64,000 nucleotides of DNA from Candidatus Thiodiazotropha sp. LNASS1 (GTDB taxonomy: Bacteria > Pseudomonadota > Gammaproteobacteria > Chromatiales > Chromatiaceae), in NCBI RefSeq assembly GCF_964212655.1, contig NZ_OZ156465.1, forward strand, positions 1,364,001-1,428,000. Reading direction: 5' to 3'. The first letter of the stretch is position 1, and each line of letters begins with the position of its first letter. The position numbers were made by a program, and so were the translations under genes. Shown here in pieces: positions 35,643 to 44,445 of this stretch. The notes under the pieces were generated by a model that saw nothing but the letters and a program-made list of their open reading frames with translations, did not search any database and was not told where the DNA came from.

Positions 35643-35659
35643 CCTGACAAAATGTCAGG
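35643..35659. promoter_or_regulatory. Activator site CCTGAC-N5-GTCAGG, copy 2
   Basis: A perfect palindrome between the divergent secreted-protein and histidine-kinase genes, 64 bases from the kinase start. It could activate the minus-strand sigma-54 promoter and at the same time autoregulate the kinase/regulator operon. Confidence 0.8.
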
Positions 35660-35722
35660 AAAAATGGCTGCTTTTGGCATTAAAATCTAAGCAGTTGACA
35701 CTGAAAATCTGAACCGTCATAA

Positions 35723-37582
35723 ATGATGAACTGGATAGCCAACAGCCTGAATCGGAAATTCATCCTTGGCACCACTTCCGGTCTTGCCATCAGCTCCCTG
35801 GTCTTTCTCCTACTCTATATTTCGCTCTACCAGTCTGAACTGGAGGGAGAACGCGCACACACAGCCAACCAGGTCAACAATCTGCTGCAGGTCTCATTGG
35901 AAAACGCCATGCTGAAGCGAGACCTGCCCGGTTTGAGCGAAATGGTAAAAAAACTGGGCAAGCAGGAGGGCATCGTATCCGTATTCATTACCAACCCTGG
36001 CGGCGAAATCAGATTCAGCAGCAGAGTGGGCGACTTTGGCAAACAATTGGCCAATCCCTACCGCACCACATCCCTTACAACCCAATTCCTCGAAGACAGC
36101 GATGGCCAGGAAATCCTGCGCAGCATCAATCCGGTACACAACAAAGCACCCTGTAAGGAGTGTCACGGACCTGCAGAGAAAAATCCCATCAATGGCATCC
36201 TGTACGTGGATTACGACGCCGTGCCGATCAGAAACAGGGTTCGTGACACCACCCTGATGCTGATGGGGGCTGGCGCGTTGATCGTCATTTTGAACCTGGT
36301 TGGAGGCTGGTGGTTCATCCATGCCTACATCCTCAGACCTGTGAACCATCTAACTCATGCAAGTCAAGAGTTGACCCACGGCAATCTAGAATCCCGCGTC
36401 TCAATGCGGGGTACCGATGAACTCTCAAGGTTGGGCGACACCTTCGATCTAATGGCGGAAAGATTGCAGGAGAAGCTCCTTGAACTGGAAGAACAGAAAG
36501 GTTTTTTACAGGCGCTTGTGGACGCCGTTCCTGACGGCATCAGAATTATCGACGATAAGTTCAAGATCGTATTGACCAACAAAGCCTATCGAGAGCAACA
36601 CAAACTGCCGCAAACGACAGAAGTCGGAAGCAACTGCTACACTCTCACACATAAAACAACCAAGCCCTGCCCACCTACTCTGATCACATGTCCGGTTCAT
36701 GAAATCCTGCAGCACCATAAGCCGATCAAAGTGGTGCATCAACACCATCGCTCCGATCAATCAACCTTTGAGGTTGAAATTTTCGCAGCACCCATGGAAA
36801 TAAAGCGAGGCAGGCGTGAAACAACCCTGATCGTCGAGTCGATCAGGGATCTTGCAAAAGAGGTTAAATATTCCCAGGAACAGAAACTCTCTGAATTGGG
36901 ACGTCTGGCAACCGGCGTGGCCCATGAGATCCATAACCCACTCGCATCTGTCAAGTTGGCCCTGGATGCCACGAAAAACGCGCTTATTGCCGATAATGAC
37001 TATACGGAAGGTGTCATGCAGCATTTCGAACTTATCGACGACGAGATCAACACCTGTATCGAGATCACCGGAAAGTTGCTCAAACTAGGCTCACCTCCCC
37101 CTGAAAGCCTTGAGTTGGTCGATGTCAATAACGCCCTGCATGAGACACTAAGCCTATTACAATGGCAGGCCGACCAGTTGCATATTACTGTTGAAGAGAG
37201 ATATAAAATCGATCTGCTTCGTACTCTGGCATCGGATAGTGAAATCAGAATGGTTGCGCTTAACCTGGCACAAAATGCGTTTCATGCGATGCCTGAAGGC
37301 GGGATATTGACCGTTTCCAGTTTTTCCGACGGTAAAAAGATTTTGCTGCAGTTTTCCGATACCGGCGCCGGTATCCGCGCCAAAGACCTGCCATATATAT
37401 TCGATCCCTTTTTCAGTCGTCGCGCTGACGATGTTAAAGGGACCGGTCTTGGCCTTTCAATCAGTCTAGCCATCATAGAAAAATATGGTGGAACGATAAG
37501 AGTTGAGAGTGAATTTTCCGCTGGCAGCGTCTTTACTATCGAACTGCCGGATGCCGCGCATGAACTAGAGGTAAAGACATGA
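35723..37582 (+). CDS. Heme-binding sensor histidine kinase (PAS, HAMP)
   Basis: 619 residues. Transmembrane helices at about 13-36 and 175-203 enclose a periplasmic domain containing C144-K-E-C147-H148, a c-type heme attachment motif. HAMP follows (about 200-255), then a PAS domain (about 262-375) with a Cys-rich segment CYTLTHKTTKPC...CPVHE. The HisKA box has His401 in AHEIHNPL, and the HATPase region has NLAQNAFHAM, FSDTGAGI and GTGLGLSIS. A covalent heme would let it sense redox state, oxygen or another heme ligand outside the membrane. Its stop overlaps the ATG of the regulator gene (ATGA). Confidence 0.9.
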   Translation: MMNWIANSLNRKFILGTTSGLAISSLVFLLLYISLYQSELEGERAHTANQVNNLLQVSLENAMLKRDLPGLSEMVKKLGKQEGIVSVFITNPGGEIRFSSRVGDFGKQLANPYRTTSLTTQFLEDSDGQEILRSINPVHNKAPCKECHGPAEKNPINGILYVDYDAVPIRNRVRDTTLMLMGAGALIVILNLVGGWWFIHAYILRPVNHLTHASQELTHGNLESRVSMRGTDELSRLGDTFDLMAERLQEKLLELEEQKGFLQALVDAVPDGIRIIDDKFKIVLTNKAYREQHKLPQTTEVGSNCYTLTHKTTKPCPPTLITCPVHEILQHHKPIKVVHQHHRSDQSTFEVEIFAAPMEIKRGRRETTLIVESIRDLAKEVKYSQEQKLSELGRLATGVAHEIHNPLASVKLALDATKNALIADNDYTEGVMQHFELIDDEINTCIEITGKLLKLGSPPPESLELVDVNNALHETLSLLQWQADQLHITVEERYKIDLLRTLASDSEIRMVALNLAQNAFHAMPEGGILTVSSFSDGKKILLQFSDTGAGIRAKDLPYIFDPFFSRRADDVKGTGLGLSISLAIIEKYGGTIRVESEFSAGSVFTIELPDAAHELEVKT

Positions 37583-38946
37583 CATCTAAAATAGTCGTCG
37601 TAGAGGATGACGACATACTCAGAAACCTCATCATACAACACCTCATTAAATTAGGATATGAGGCGGATGGTCTCAGTCGCTGGGACAACGTACTGGGTTA
37701 TCTGGAAAAGTATGAGCCATCGCTAATCATCACAGATGCCCGTCTACCCGACGCCAACAGTCTTGAGTATATCGAAAATCTATCCATAAATTATCCTGTA
37801 ATAATCCTCACCGCATTCGGTTCCGTTCGAGATGCCGTAGGCGCCATAAAAGCCGGAGCGATCGATTACATTCTGAAACCGGTCAGTCTCGATACACTTT
37901 CACTGACTGTCGAGAGAGCTCTTGATAATGCTGCACTACGGAAAGATCACCTGTTTTGCAAACGACAATTAGAGCAGAGCATCCAACGCAATTCATCGCT
38001 TGTCGGAAACAGCGAGGCACTGACAAAGGTCAGGCAATTAATCGGAGCTGTCGCTCCCAATGACATCACTGTACTGATTCAAGGTGAGAGCGGCTCGGGT
38101 AAAGAATTGGTAGCGCGTGCCATTCACGCACACAGCCATCGCAAAAAGCATAATTTCGTTGCAGTAGACTGCTGTACTCTGCAGGAAAATCTCTTTGAAT
38201 CAGAATTGTTTGGCCATGAGAAAGGGGCATTTACCGGTGCGGACAAACAGAAAAAGGGATTGATTGAGGGAGCGGAGGGAGGAACACTGTTTTTAGATGA
38301 AATCGGCGAAATAAACAGCAGTGGCCAAGCAAAGCTTCTACGCGTTCTGGAAACCGGGCGATTCAGGAGACTGGGCAGCACAAAGGACTTGAACGCCAAC
38401 GTCAGGATAGTGGCCGCCACAAACCGCGACCTGGAAACCATGTCGTCTGAGGGAGATTTTCGCTCCGACCTCTTCTTCAGGCTCAATGCTTTTAATATTA
38501 TTGTACCGACATTGCGCGACAGGCGTGACGATATCCCCGAGCTGGCCAAGCACTTCCTGACAAATCATAATTTTTCCACCCGGGTCAACAAAACACTTTC
38601 ATCATCGGCCATTCGCTCACTCGTCTCCTACGATTGGCCCGGTAATATCAGAGAGTTAAAGAATGTAATAGAACGAGCGATTATTCTCTCGGGTGACAGA
38701 CAGGCGATCAAACCGGAACATTTTGCCTTCACCCGGGTACTGGGCAAGGGTGAGGGGGTTGTGACTCTCAATTTTGATCACGATCCCTCCTTGGAGGAAC
38801 TGGAAGCTCACTACCTGTCGTATCAATTAAAGAAACATTCTGGTCGCCGTGGAAAAGTAGCGGAAGTCATGGGGATCAGCGAGCGAAGTATTTATCGCAT
38901 GATTAAACGCTACTCTTTGGATGACATCAAATATAAAGCAATCTAA
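37579..38946 (+). CDS. NtrC-family sigma-54-dependent response regulator
   Basis: 455 residues. A receiver domain (1-120) has the phospho-acceptor Asp53 in IITDARLPD. An AAA+ domain (about 140-370) contains Walker A GESGSGKE, the sigma-54-contacting loop GAFTGA and Walker B GGTLFLDEIGE. A Fis-type helix-turn-helix at the end reads RRGKVAEVMGISERSIYRMIKRY. It is coupled to the upstream heme-sensor kinase. Its targets are very probably the two sigma-54 promoters at 34405-34419 and 35574-35588, each with a CCTGAC-N5-GTCAGG palindrome. Confidence 0.93.
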   Translation: MTSKIVVVEDDDILRNLIIQHLIKLGYEADGLSRWDNVLGYLEKYEPSLIITDARLPDANSLEYIENLSINYPVIILTAFGSVRDAVGAIKAGAIDYILKPVSLDTLSLTVERALDNAALRKDHLFCKRQLEQSIQRNSSLVGNSEALTKVRQLIGAVAPNDITVLIQGESGSGKELVARAIHAHSHRKKHNFVAVDCCTLQENLFESELFGHEKGAFTGADKQKKGLIEGAEGGTLFLDEIGEINSSGQAKLLRVLETGRFRRLGSTKDLNANVRIVAATNRDLETMSSEGDFRSDLFFRLNAFNIIVPTLRDRRDDIPELAKHFLTNHNFSTRVNKTLSSSAIRSLVSYDWPGNIRELKNVIERAIILSGDRQAIKPEHFAFTRVLGKGEGVVTLNFDHDPSLEELEAHYLSYQLKKHSGRRGKVAEVMGISERSIYRMIKRYSLDDIKYKAI

Positions 38947-39072
38947 CTGTGTCGCACACTTCTTGACCCAAACGAAAGGGCAAGGCGTTCTCCTGTGATC
39001 CCCGATCAGCCTGTCTGGACAAGCACCAAATAAACAGAGCTGATTTGAAAGCTTGTTGCTATTATGTAGGTC

Positions 39073-39594
39073 ATGAACACAACCTGCTTACAATATCTTG
39101 CCAGGTGGCATCTGCCGCTTGCACGCGTTACCAGACCGGCTTTTATATTTGTCGCAGCAGTTTTACTGTTGCCCGCAATCTGCAGTGCCGACGCTCCTGA
39201 TGGCTACCCATTCCTGCCATTCGATCAGGCCATGGCGCAAGCGAAAAGCGACACCAAGCCAATGTTCGTCTATTTTGGGCGCTACGGTTGCGGTTATTGC
39301 GAAAAAACCAATAAGGAAGCATTTATCGATCCAACCGTCAGAGCGCGCTACATAGCCAACTATGCCCTTGCCTACGTGGATGCAGAGAGTGGTCGCCGAC
39401 TTCGACTTCACAGCGGGGAAAGGATCACCGAGCGTGAACTGGGAACCCGCTACAATGCCCTGGTCACCCCTGTGTTCTCTTTTCTTACTCCGGATGGAAA
39501 GCCCATCTACCGCATGATCGGTGTTCAGCGTATTGAGGACCTTATCGAGGCGGATAGAAGGATTCAATCGGCCCTGGTGAAGGAAGCGCAGTGA
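39073..39594 (+). CDS. Secreted thioredoxin-like protein (CGYC)
   Basis: 173 residues with a signal peptide (ARVTRPAFIFVAAVLLLPAICSA). The thioredoxin-fold core has PMFVYFGRYGCGYCEKTNKEAF with Cys73-Gly-Tyr-Cys76 and a cis-Pro region ALVTPVFSFLTPDG. It resembles the SoxW/thioredoxin_7 group of periplasmic thiol proteins. It follows the regulator gene by 126 bases and overlaps the next gene by GTGA. It probably keeps cysteines or heme sites of the redox proteins reduced. Confidence 0.85.
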   Translation: MNTTCLQYLARWHLPLARVTRPAFIFVAAVLLLPAICSADAPDGYPFLPFDQAMAQAKSDTKPMFVYFGRYGCGYCEKTNKEAFIDPTVRARYIANYALAYVDAESGRRLRLHSGERITERELGTRYNALVTPVFSFLTPDGKPIYRMIGVQRIEDLIEADRRIQSALVKEAQ

Positions 39595-40832
39595 GAATCG
39601 CTAATTTCGTTGTTTTCACTCTCTGTTTCATGTTACCGACGGCGCTTACTGCCTCTCCCTGGAAATTCGAACGGGCAATCGACGTCTCGGGCTCCAACAA
39701 CAGCAACACCGGCTACTTTCACCATATCGATTCCTCTGGTCGGCGCAATATCGCCGTCTCAGAGCAGATCATTGCTATCGCATGGGAAGATGATCGGGAT
39801 GGCACCCCACGTATCTACCTGGCATACAAAAAGGCCGCCGACAGCATTTTCAACCATGAGACCCGACTCAGTGGTGGTGGTGAGGCATACGAACCTTCAC
39901 TGGTCGCCATCAGTGGCGGCCGCTTCGTCATCGCCTGGGAGGAGGATGGGTATATTCATGCTCGAATGGCCTCGCTCGGCGGTACTCCTGTTCTAGGGCC
40001 AATCGTCAAAGTCGACAGCAATCCCTCGTCGCAGGTCAATCTGACCACCCATGGTGACGGGGCCTATGCTGTCTGGTCACAACGCCGCGGACGCTTCGGG
40101 CGGATTCATGCCACAGATTTGAGACCGAATGAAAAAGGCGTATTGGAAATCGGTATGGCCTGTCCCGTTGATGCCACACCTCCAACGGATGAGCAACTAT
40201 ACCCAGCAGCAGTGATCAGCGATGGTCGCCTGCTGGTGGCCTGGGAGGACCGTCGTCCAAAGCATACGATTATCATGGCTGCGGTCGATCATCCCGATAA
40301 CCCATGCCGATTCAGTGCCGCAAATCGTATCAGTGAAAAACCTGAGATTCGCGGCCTGCCATACGGGTCGGGCCATGGGGTGTCGAGAGTCGCCTTGGGG
40401 CATTACGGCCATCGTGGCGCATTCGCAGCATGGGAAGACAAGCGTGACTTTCGCGACGGCTACGATATCTGGGGGGCCCCTTTTCTATCCGCAGAATCCC
40501 GTTTCGGCAGCAACGTAAAGCTCCAGGACGATTTTGGTGGACTGGCTAAACAGCGTCATGCTGCGGTCTCCGGACATCAGGATGGCACCTTGGTCGCTGC
40601 CTGGGATGATGAGCGGGAAGGCAATACCGACGTGGTGTTGAGCTGGCAAGATGATGGAGCGTGGAGTGATGACTGGTTGCTGCCTGTTGCATCCGGAGAA
40701 GGCCATCAGAGTAATCCAAGTATCGTGCTGGATACCAGGGGAGACCTCCACGTCATCTGGATTGAACGGCAAGATATCGGCGCGACCACTCGGCTGAAGT
40801 ATGCGCGGGGCCGGCGCCACATAGATAAATAG
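39591..40832 (+). CDS. Secreted beta-propeller protein (sialidase-like blades)
   Basis: 413 residues from a GTG overlapping the previous stop. Signal peptide to about 21 (FVVFTLCFMLPTALTAS). Repeated blade motif A-W-E/D-D-x-R: IAWEDDRDGTPRIYLA, VAWEDRRPKHTIIMA, AAWEDKRDFRDGYDIWGA and AAWDDEREGNTDVVLSW. This is a propeller with conserved turn acidic residues, as in BNR/exo-alpha-sialidase-like proteins, but the sialidase Arg triad is not evident. Co-translation with the thioredoxin-like gene suggests an accessory or binding role in the redox island. Confidence 0.75.
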   Translation: MRIANFVVFTLCFMLPTALTASPWKFERAIDVSGSNNSNTGYFHHIDSSGRRNIAVSEQIIAIAWEDDRDGTPRIYLAYKKAADSIFNHETRLSGGGEAYEPSLVAISGGRFVIAWEEDGYIHARMASLGGTPVLGPIVKVDSNPSSQVNLTTHGDGAYAVWSQRRGRFGRIHATDLRPNEKGVLEIGMACPVDATPPTDEQLYPAAVISDGRLLVAWEDRRPKHTIIMAAVDHPDNPCRFSAANRISEKPEIRGLPYGSGHGVSRVALGHYGHRGAFAAWEDKRDFRDGYDIWGAPFLSAESRFGSNVKLQDDFGGLAKQRHAAVSGHQDGTLVAAWDDEREGNTDVVLSWQDDGAWSDDWLLPVASGEGHQSNPSIVLDTRGDLHVIWIERQDIGATTRLKYARGRRHIDK

Positions 40833-40862
40833 TTACCCGCTTGCCCATCATGCCAGTAACAG

Positions 40863-41651
40863 TTGGACTATCCCTTGATTGAACTGGTACCGCTATCCTG
40901 GGAACTCATTTGGCTAGCCGCACCCGTTATCTTCCTGGCAGGACTGGTTCATGGCACTTTCGGTATCGGTTTCCCAATGGTCGCGACGCCATTGATAGCC
41001 CTGTTCACCGACGTGTTTACCGCCGTGCTGATTTGTGTGGTTCCCACCATGTCGGTCAACCTTACGACCATATGGCATGGCGGCAGAGCGCAATTGAGGA
41101 ACGTCCGTCCTTATCTGCTGATAATACCTTTCGCGCTACTGGGCACGGTGACCGGCACTTTTTTGTTGCTTTGGCTTGATCCTCGTCCCTTTCTGCTGCT
41201 GCTCGCCGTGGCCGTATTGCTCTATCTGAATCAGGGTCGCCTGCAAAGCATCGAATTTTCCTGGGTAAGAAATCACACCCTGACCGCCTATATCGTGTTT
41301 GGCACAACAGCTGGACTGATGGCCGGCATGGTGAATGTGATGCTGCCGGTATTGATCATCCTATTCATGGAACTGCGTATCGCCACAGCGACCATGGTGG
41401 TTCTATTCAACCTGAACTTCTTCACCGGTAAACTGACCCAGAGTCTGATCTTTATGCAGCAGGACATTCCCGGTATCGGCGTCTTTCTGTTGAGTACATT
41501 GTTGCTCGCACCTTTTGCATTGACCTCGCTGTTTATCGGCATGCAGCTACGTAAACGCTTCACAGCAGAACGCTACGTGACCCTGTTACGGGGGTTGCTC
41601 TGGGTAATCGCAGGTATATTGATCGTACGTTTTATGGTTGCATATACCTGA
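40863..41651 (+). CDS. TauE/SafE family sulfite/organosulfonate exporter
   Basis: 262 residues with eight or so transmembrane helices. Signatures are the N-terminal GLVHGTFGIGFPMVATPLIALFTD, the motif shared by TauE/SafE permeases, and the repeat TAGLMAGMVNVMLPVLIILFMEL. The family exports sulfite, sulfoacetate or related anions. A TTG start is used here because no ATG precedes the first helix. Another TTG four codons later is equally possible. It ends the operon that starts with the heme-sensor kinase, adding a sulfur-compound link to the island. Confidence 0.82.
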   Translation: MDYPLIELVPLSWELIWLAAPVIFLAGLVHGTFGIGFPMVATPLIALFTDVFTAVLICVVPTMSVNLTTIWHGGRAQLRNVRPYLLIIPFALLGTVTGTFLLLWLDPRPFLLLLAVAVLLYLNQGRLQSIEFSWVRNHTLTAYIVFGTTAGLMAGMVNVMLPVLIILFMELRIATATMVVLFNLNFFTGKLTQSLIFMQQDIPGIGVFLLSTLLLAPFALTSLFIGMQLRKRFTAERYVTLLRGLLWVIAGILIVRFMVAYT

Positions 41652-41791
41652 TGAATCAAACCCGAACAACAGATTACCCACTTATACGTTTGCATAATCA
41701 CTGGTTTGTTGCCTGACATTATCAGATACGCGATATGTCCCAATGAACTGATTCTGCTTAGTCGACCGACAAATCCATCAGTATCTTTGAT

Positions 41792-44326
41792 TCATGATTT
41801 TCTGGGTTTTGCCTTGGCGGTTGCTTTTGCATTAACCGGATCGTCAGGCCAGTGGTGTTTCGGATAGCGCCCCTTTAACTCCTTCTTCACATCCGGATAG
41901 GTCCTCTGCCAGAATCCAGCCAGATCATCGGTGATCTGCATGGGTCTTTGCGCCGGTGAGAGGAGGTGTAACATGACAGGCACCTTACCGCCCCCTATTC
42001 TGGGTGTATCCGCCAGACCGAACATCTCTTGCAACCTGACTGCAAGAACCGGCGGCCCTTCCACAGTGTAGTGAAGCGGAACCCTGGATCCACTTGGCAC
42101 CTTCATGTGGCTTGGTGCCTCCTGGTCCAGTAGCTGTAGTTGCTGCCAATCAAGACTTGCCTTGAGTATCCCACTCAGGTCGAGTCGTTGCAGTTGTTGT
42201 TTGTTGTTGATCCCCGATAACCAGGGTTCCAACCAGTCACTGAGATGTGTCGATAACCATTCATCCGAAAGATCTGGCCAGCTGGAATCATTCAGCTGGC
42301 CACCCAGCCAACAGACCCGCATCTGCCATTGACGGAGCCGTTTACTCCAAGGCAATACAGCCAATCCCATCGATGTGAGCCCTTGCAGCATGGCACTGAC
42401 AACCCTTTCCGGGTCAGGTTCGGTAAGTGGACGATGATCAAGGACCACTGCCCCGACCCGGGCTTCCTCAAAGGCCGTAACCCGTTGTTCCCGCTTATCC
42501 CAGATAACAGCCGAGGTTGTTTCGATTTCGAGATCGGGAAGATGGCGGATCTCCGCTTCAGTGATGGCAGCGGCCAGCCTGATCCACCCCTCAACTTTAC
42601 CGGCATCCAGCTCGGCTACGACTAAGAAATCCTGTGTCGCCAAGGGATCCGAATCGTTCAGTAATGCACCGCGACCATTGGCCAGGCGAAAGCGGGCATG
42701 CCCTGTCCGCTGAGCAATCCGATCGGGATAGGCCAGCGCCAGAAGTTGTGCTGCAGACATTTCCATACTGTTCGTGTCCCTATCGAGACGCTGTATGCGC
42801 CTGTGCCAATCCCTGCTTACCCTGTCGACCCTTTTACATGCATGGGTGTCGATGCCGTTTGCACTGCCGCCGTGATCTCGATTGCGCCACGATGCGAGCA
42901 AGTGTAAACGCTGTTCCAGGTCCGCACCCGGATGGCTCTCCCGCTGGCGTTTTACGATATCCCGCTCACTCAGCAGAGCTGCCAGGTCACAGGCGAGCTG
43001 ACGATCCCCCTCGACCACACTTGTCAGGATATGGGCCAATCGTGGATGCGCAGGCAACCTGGCCATCCGTTTTCCCGTTGCTGTGAGCAGACGCCGTCTA
43101 TCCATGGCACCGAGACGCTGTAACAGATCACAGGCCTGGTTGTAAGCGGCCTGTGGTGGTGGATCATGCCAACGCAGATCGATGGGATCAGCCACACCCC
43201 AGGCAGCGAGTTCCATGGCCAGTGGAGCCAGATCGGCCTGCAGGATCTCCGCCGGATGGTAATCAGGCAATTGATCCTGATAGTGGGGTAACCACAAACG
43301 GTAACAATTACCAGGGCCGAGACGCCCCGCCCGTCCGGCCCGCTGGGCGGCTGCAGCCTTCGATACCGCCACGGTCTCCAGCCGGGTCAGCCCGATCCCG
43401 GGCAGAAAACGCGGCAGTCGCGACCAACCGCAATCGATGACCGCGCTCACGCCCTCAATGGTCAGGCTTGTCTCCGCAATCGATGTGGTGAGCACGATAC
43501 GACGCCTCTTTCTCCTGTCTGGGAGCAACGCCAGATCCTGATCCGCCTTCGGCAGGTCGCCATACAGCGGCGCAATCAGGGGCGAATGTTCAGATTCGGC
43601 GAAGCGGCTCGCGATCAGCGTCTGCACCTGTCTGATTTCGGCGACACCGGGCAGAAACACGAGGATATCACCCTGTTCCTCATGCCATACCCTGGCAACG
43701 GCCTGCGACACCTGTTCGGCAATGGCTCTTTTCTCGGGCTTTATTCCAAGATAGTGATGGGTCACAGGGAATTGCCGACCTTCGGCGGAGATGATCGGTG
43801 ATCCATCCATCAGCGCGGAGATACGATCCGAATCGAGGGTTGCCGACATTATCAGCAGCCGAAGATCCTCCCGCAGTCCCTGCCGGGCATCAAGGGCCAA
43901 GGCCAGAGCCAGATCGCTGTGCAGGTTGCGTTCATGGAACTCATCAAAGATCAGCAGGCCAACCCCTTTCAACTGAGGGTCCTGTTGCAAACGGCGTGTC
44001 AGGATGCCTTCGGTCACCACTTCGACACGGGTTTTCCGGGAGACCTTTCTTTCCAGGCGTATGGAGTACCCTACCCGTTCACCGACGGCCTCGCCCAATA
44101 AATGGGCCATGCGGGCTGCTGCTGTGCGGGCAGCCAATCGACGAGGCTCAAGCAACAGAATGGTTTGCCCGTTCAACCAGGCAGCCTGCAACAATCGGAT
44201 TGGAACCAGGGTCGTCTTACCCGATCCGGGCGGGGCGCACAACACGGCTCTGCCGGTGCTTGCAAGCGCATCATCCAGTGCTGGCATGATTTGTGTGACG
44301 GGGAGTTCAGACACCATCGGCACCAT
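41792..44326 (-). CDS. hrpB: ATP-dependent helicase HrpB
   Basis: 844 residues. DExH helicase order: Walker A APPGSGKTTLVPIRLL (about 31), motif II DEFHERNLHSDLALAL, motif III SATLD, motif VI QRAGRAGRLGPGNCYRLW and the HrpB C-terminal domain ending in PVMLHLLSPAQRPMQITDDLAGFWQRTYPDVKKELKGRYPKHHWPDDP, diagnostic of HrpB. Length is as in E. coli HrpB (about 810). The biological role of HrpB is poorly known (RNA helicase family). A REP-like hairpin starts 5 bases upstream of the ATG; an alternative ATG at 44317 exists. Confidence 0.95.
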   Translation of the reverse strand: MVPMVSELPVTQIMPALDDALASTGRAVLCAPPGSGKTTLVPIRLLQAAWLNGQTILLLEPRRLAARTAAARMAHLLGEAVGERVGYSIRLERKVSRKTRVEVVTEGILTRRLQQDPQLKGVGLLIFDEFHERNLHSDLALALALDARQGLREDLRLLIMSATLDSDRISALMDGSPIISAEGRQFPVTHHYLGIKPEKRAIAEQVSQAVARVWHEEQGDILVFLPGVAEIRQVQTLIASRFAESEHSPLIAPLYGDLPKADQDLALLPDRRKRRRIVLTTSIAETSLTIEGVSAVIDCGWSRLPRFLPGIGLTRLETVAVSKAAAAQRAGRAGRLGPGNCYRLWLPHYQDQLPDYHPAEILQADLAPLAMELAAWGVADPIDLRWHDPPPQAAYNQACDLLQRLGAMDRRRLLTATGKRMARLPAHPRLAHILTSVVEGDRQLACDLAALLSERDIVKRQRESHPGADLEQRLHLLASWRNRDHGGSANGIDTHACKRVDRVSRDWHRRIQRLDRDTNSMEMSAAQLLALAYPDRIAQRTGHARFRLANGRGALLNDSDPLATQDFLVVAELDAGKVEGWIRLAAAITEAEIRHLPDLEIETTSAVIWDKREQRVTAFEEARVGAVVLDHRPLTEPDPERVVSAMLQGLTSMGLAVLPWSKRLRQWQMRVCWLGGQLNDSSWPDLSDEWLSTHLSDWLEPWLSGINNKQQLQRLDLSGILKASLDWQQLQLLDQEAPSHMKVPSGSRVPLHYTVEGPPVLAVRLQEMFGLADTPRIGGGKVPVMLHLLSPAQRPMQITDDLAGFWQRTYPDVKKELKGRYPKHHWPDDPVNAKATAKAKPRKS

Positions 44327-44331
44327 GGTCG

Positions 44332-44350
44332 GGTGCGGCGCTACCGCACC
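44332..44350 (+). repeat. REP-like hairpin GGTGCGG-N5-CCGCACC, copy 1
   Basis: A 7-bp perfect stem. With copy 2 it forms an inverted pair about 65 bases apart between the helicase and ATPase genes. A third copy lies at 51595-51612. Confidence 0.75.
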
Positions 44351-44395
44351 GAAGGTTTCGTCTTTTGATCCGTACTATGAGGCCATAGGGTTAAT

Positions 44396-44413
44396 GGTGC
44401 GGTAAGCCGCACC
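44396..44413 (-). repeat. REP-like hairpin, copy 2 (inverted)
   Basis: GGTGCGG-N4-CCGCACC. Read on the minus strand, GGGTGCGGCTTACCGCACC matches copy 3 with one change. The paired inverted layout is as in REPIN elements. Confidence 0.75.
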
Positions 44414-44445
44414 CTACACCTTAATGGAGCGTGGGGAAAAGCAGA

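Noticed and set aside
35655-35680. Sigma-54 promoter for the kinase operon on the plus strand
   Set aside because: GG-N10-GC occurs, but the TGGCAC/TTGC context is poor, so a sigma-54 call is not supported.
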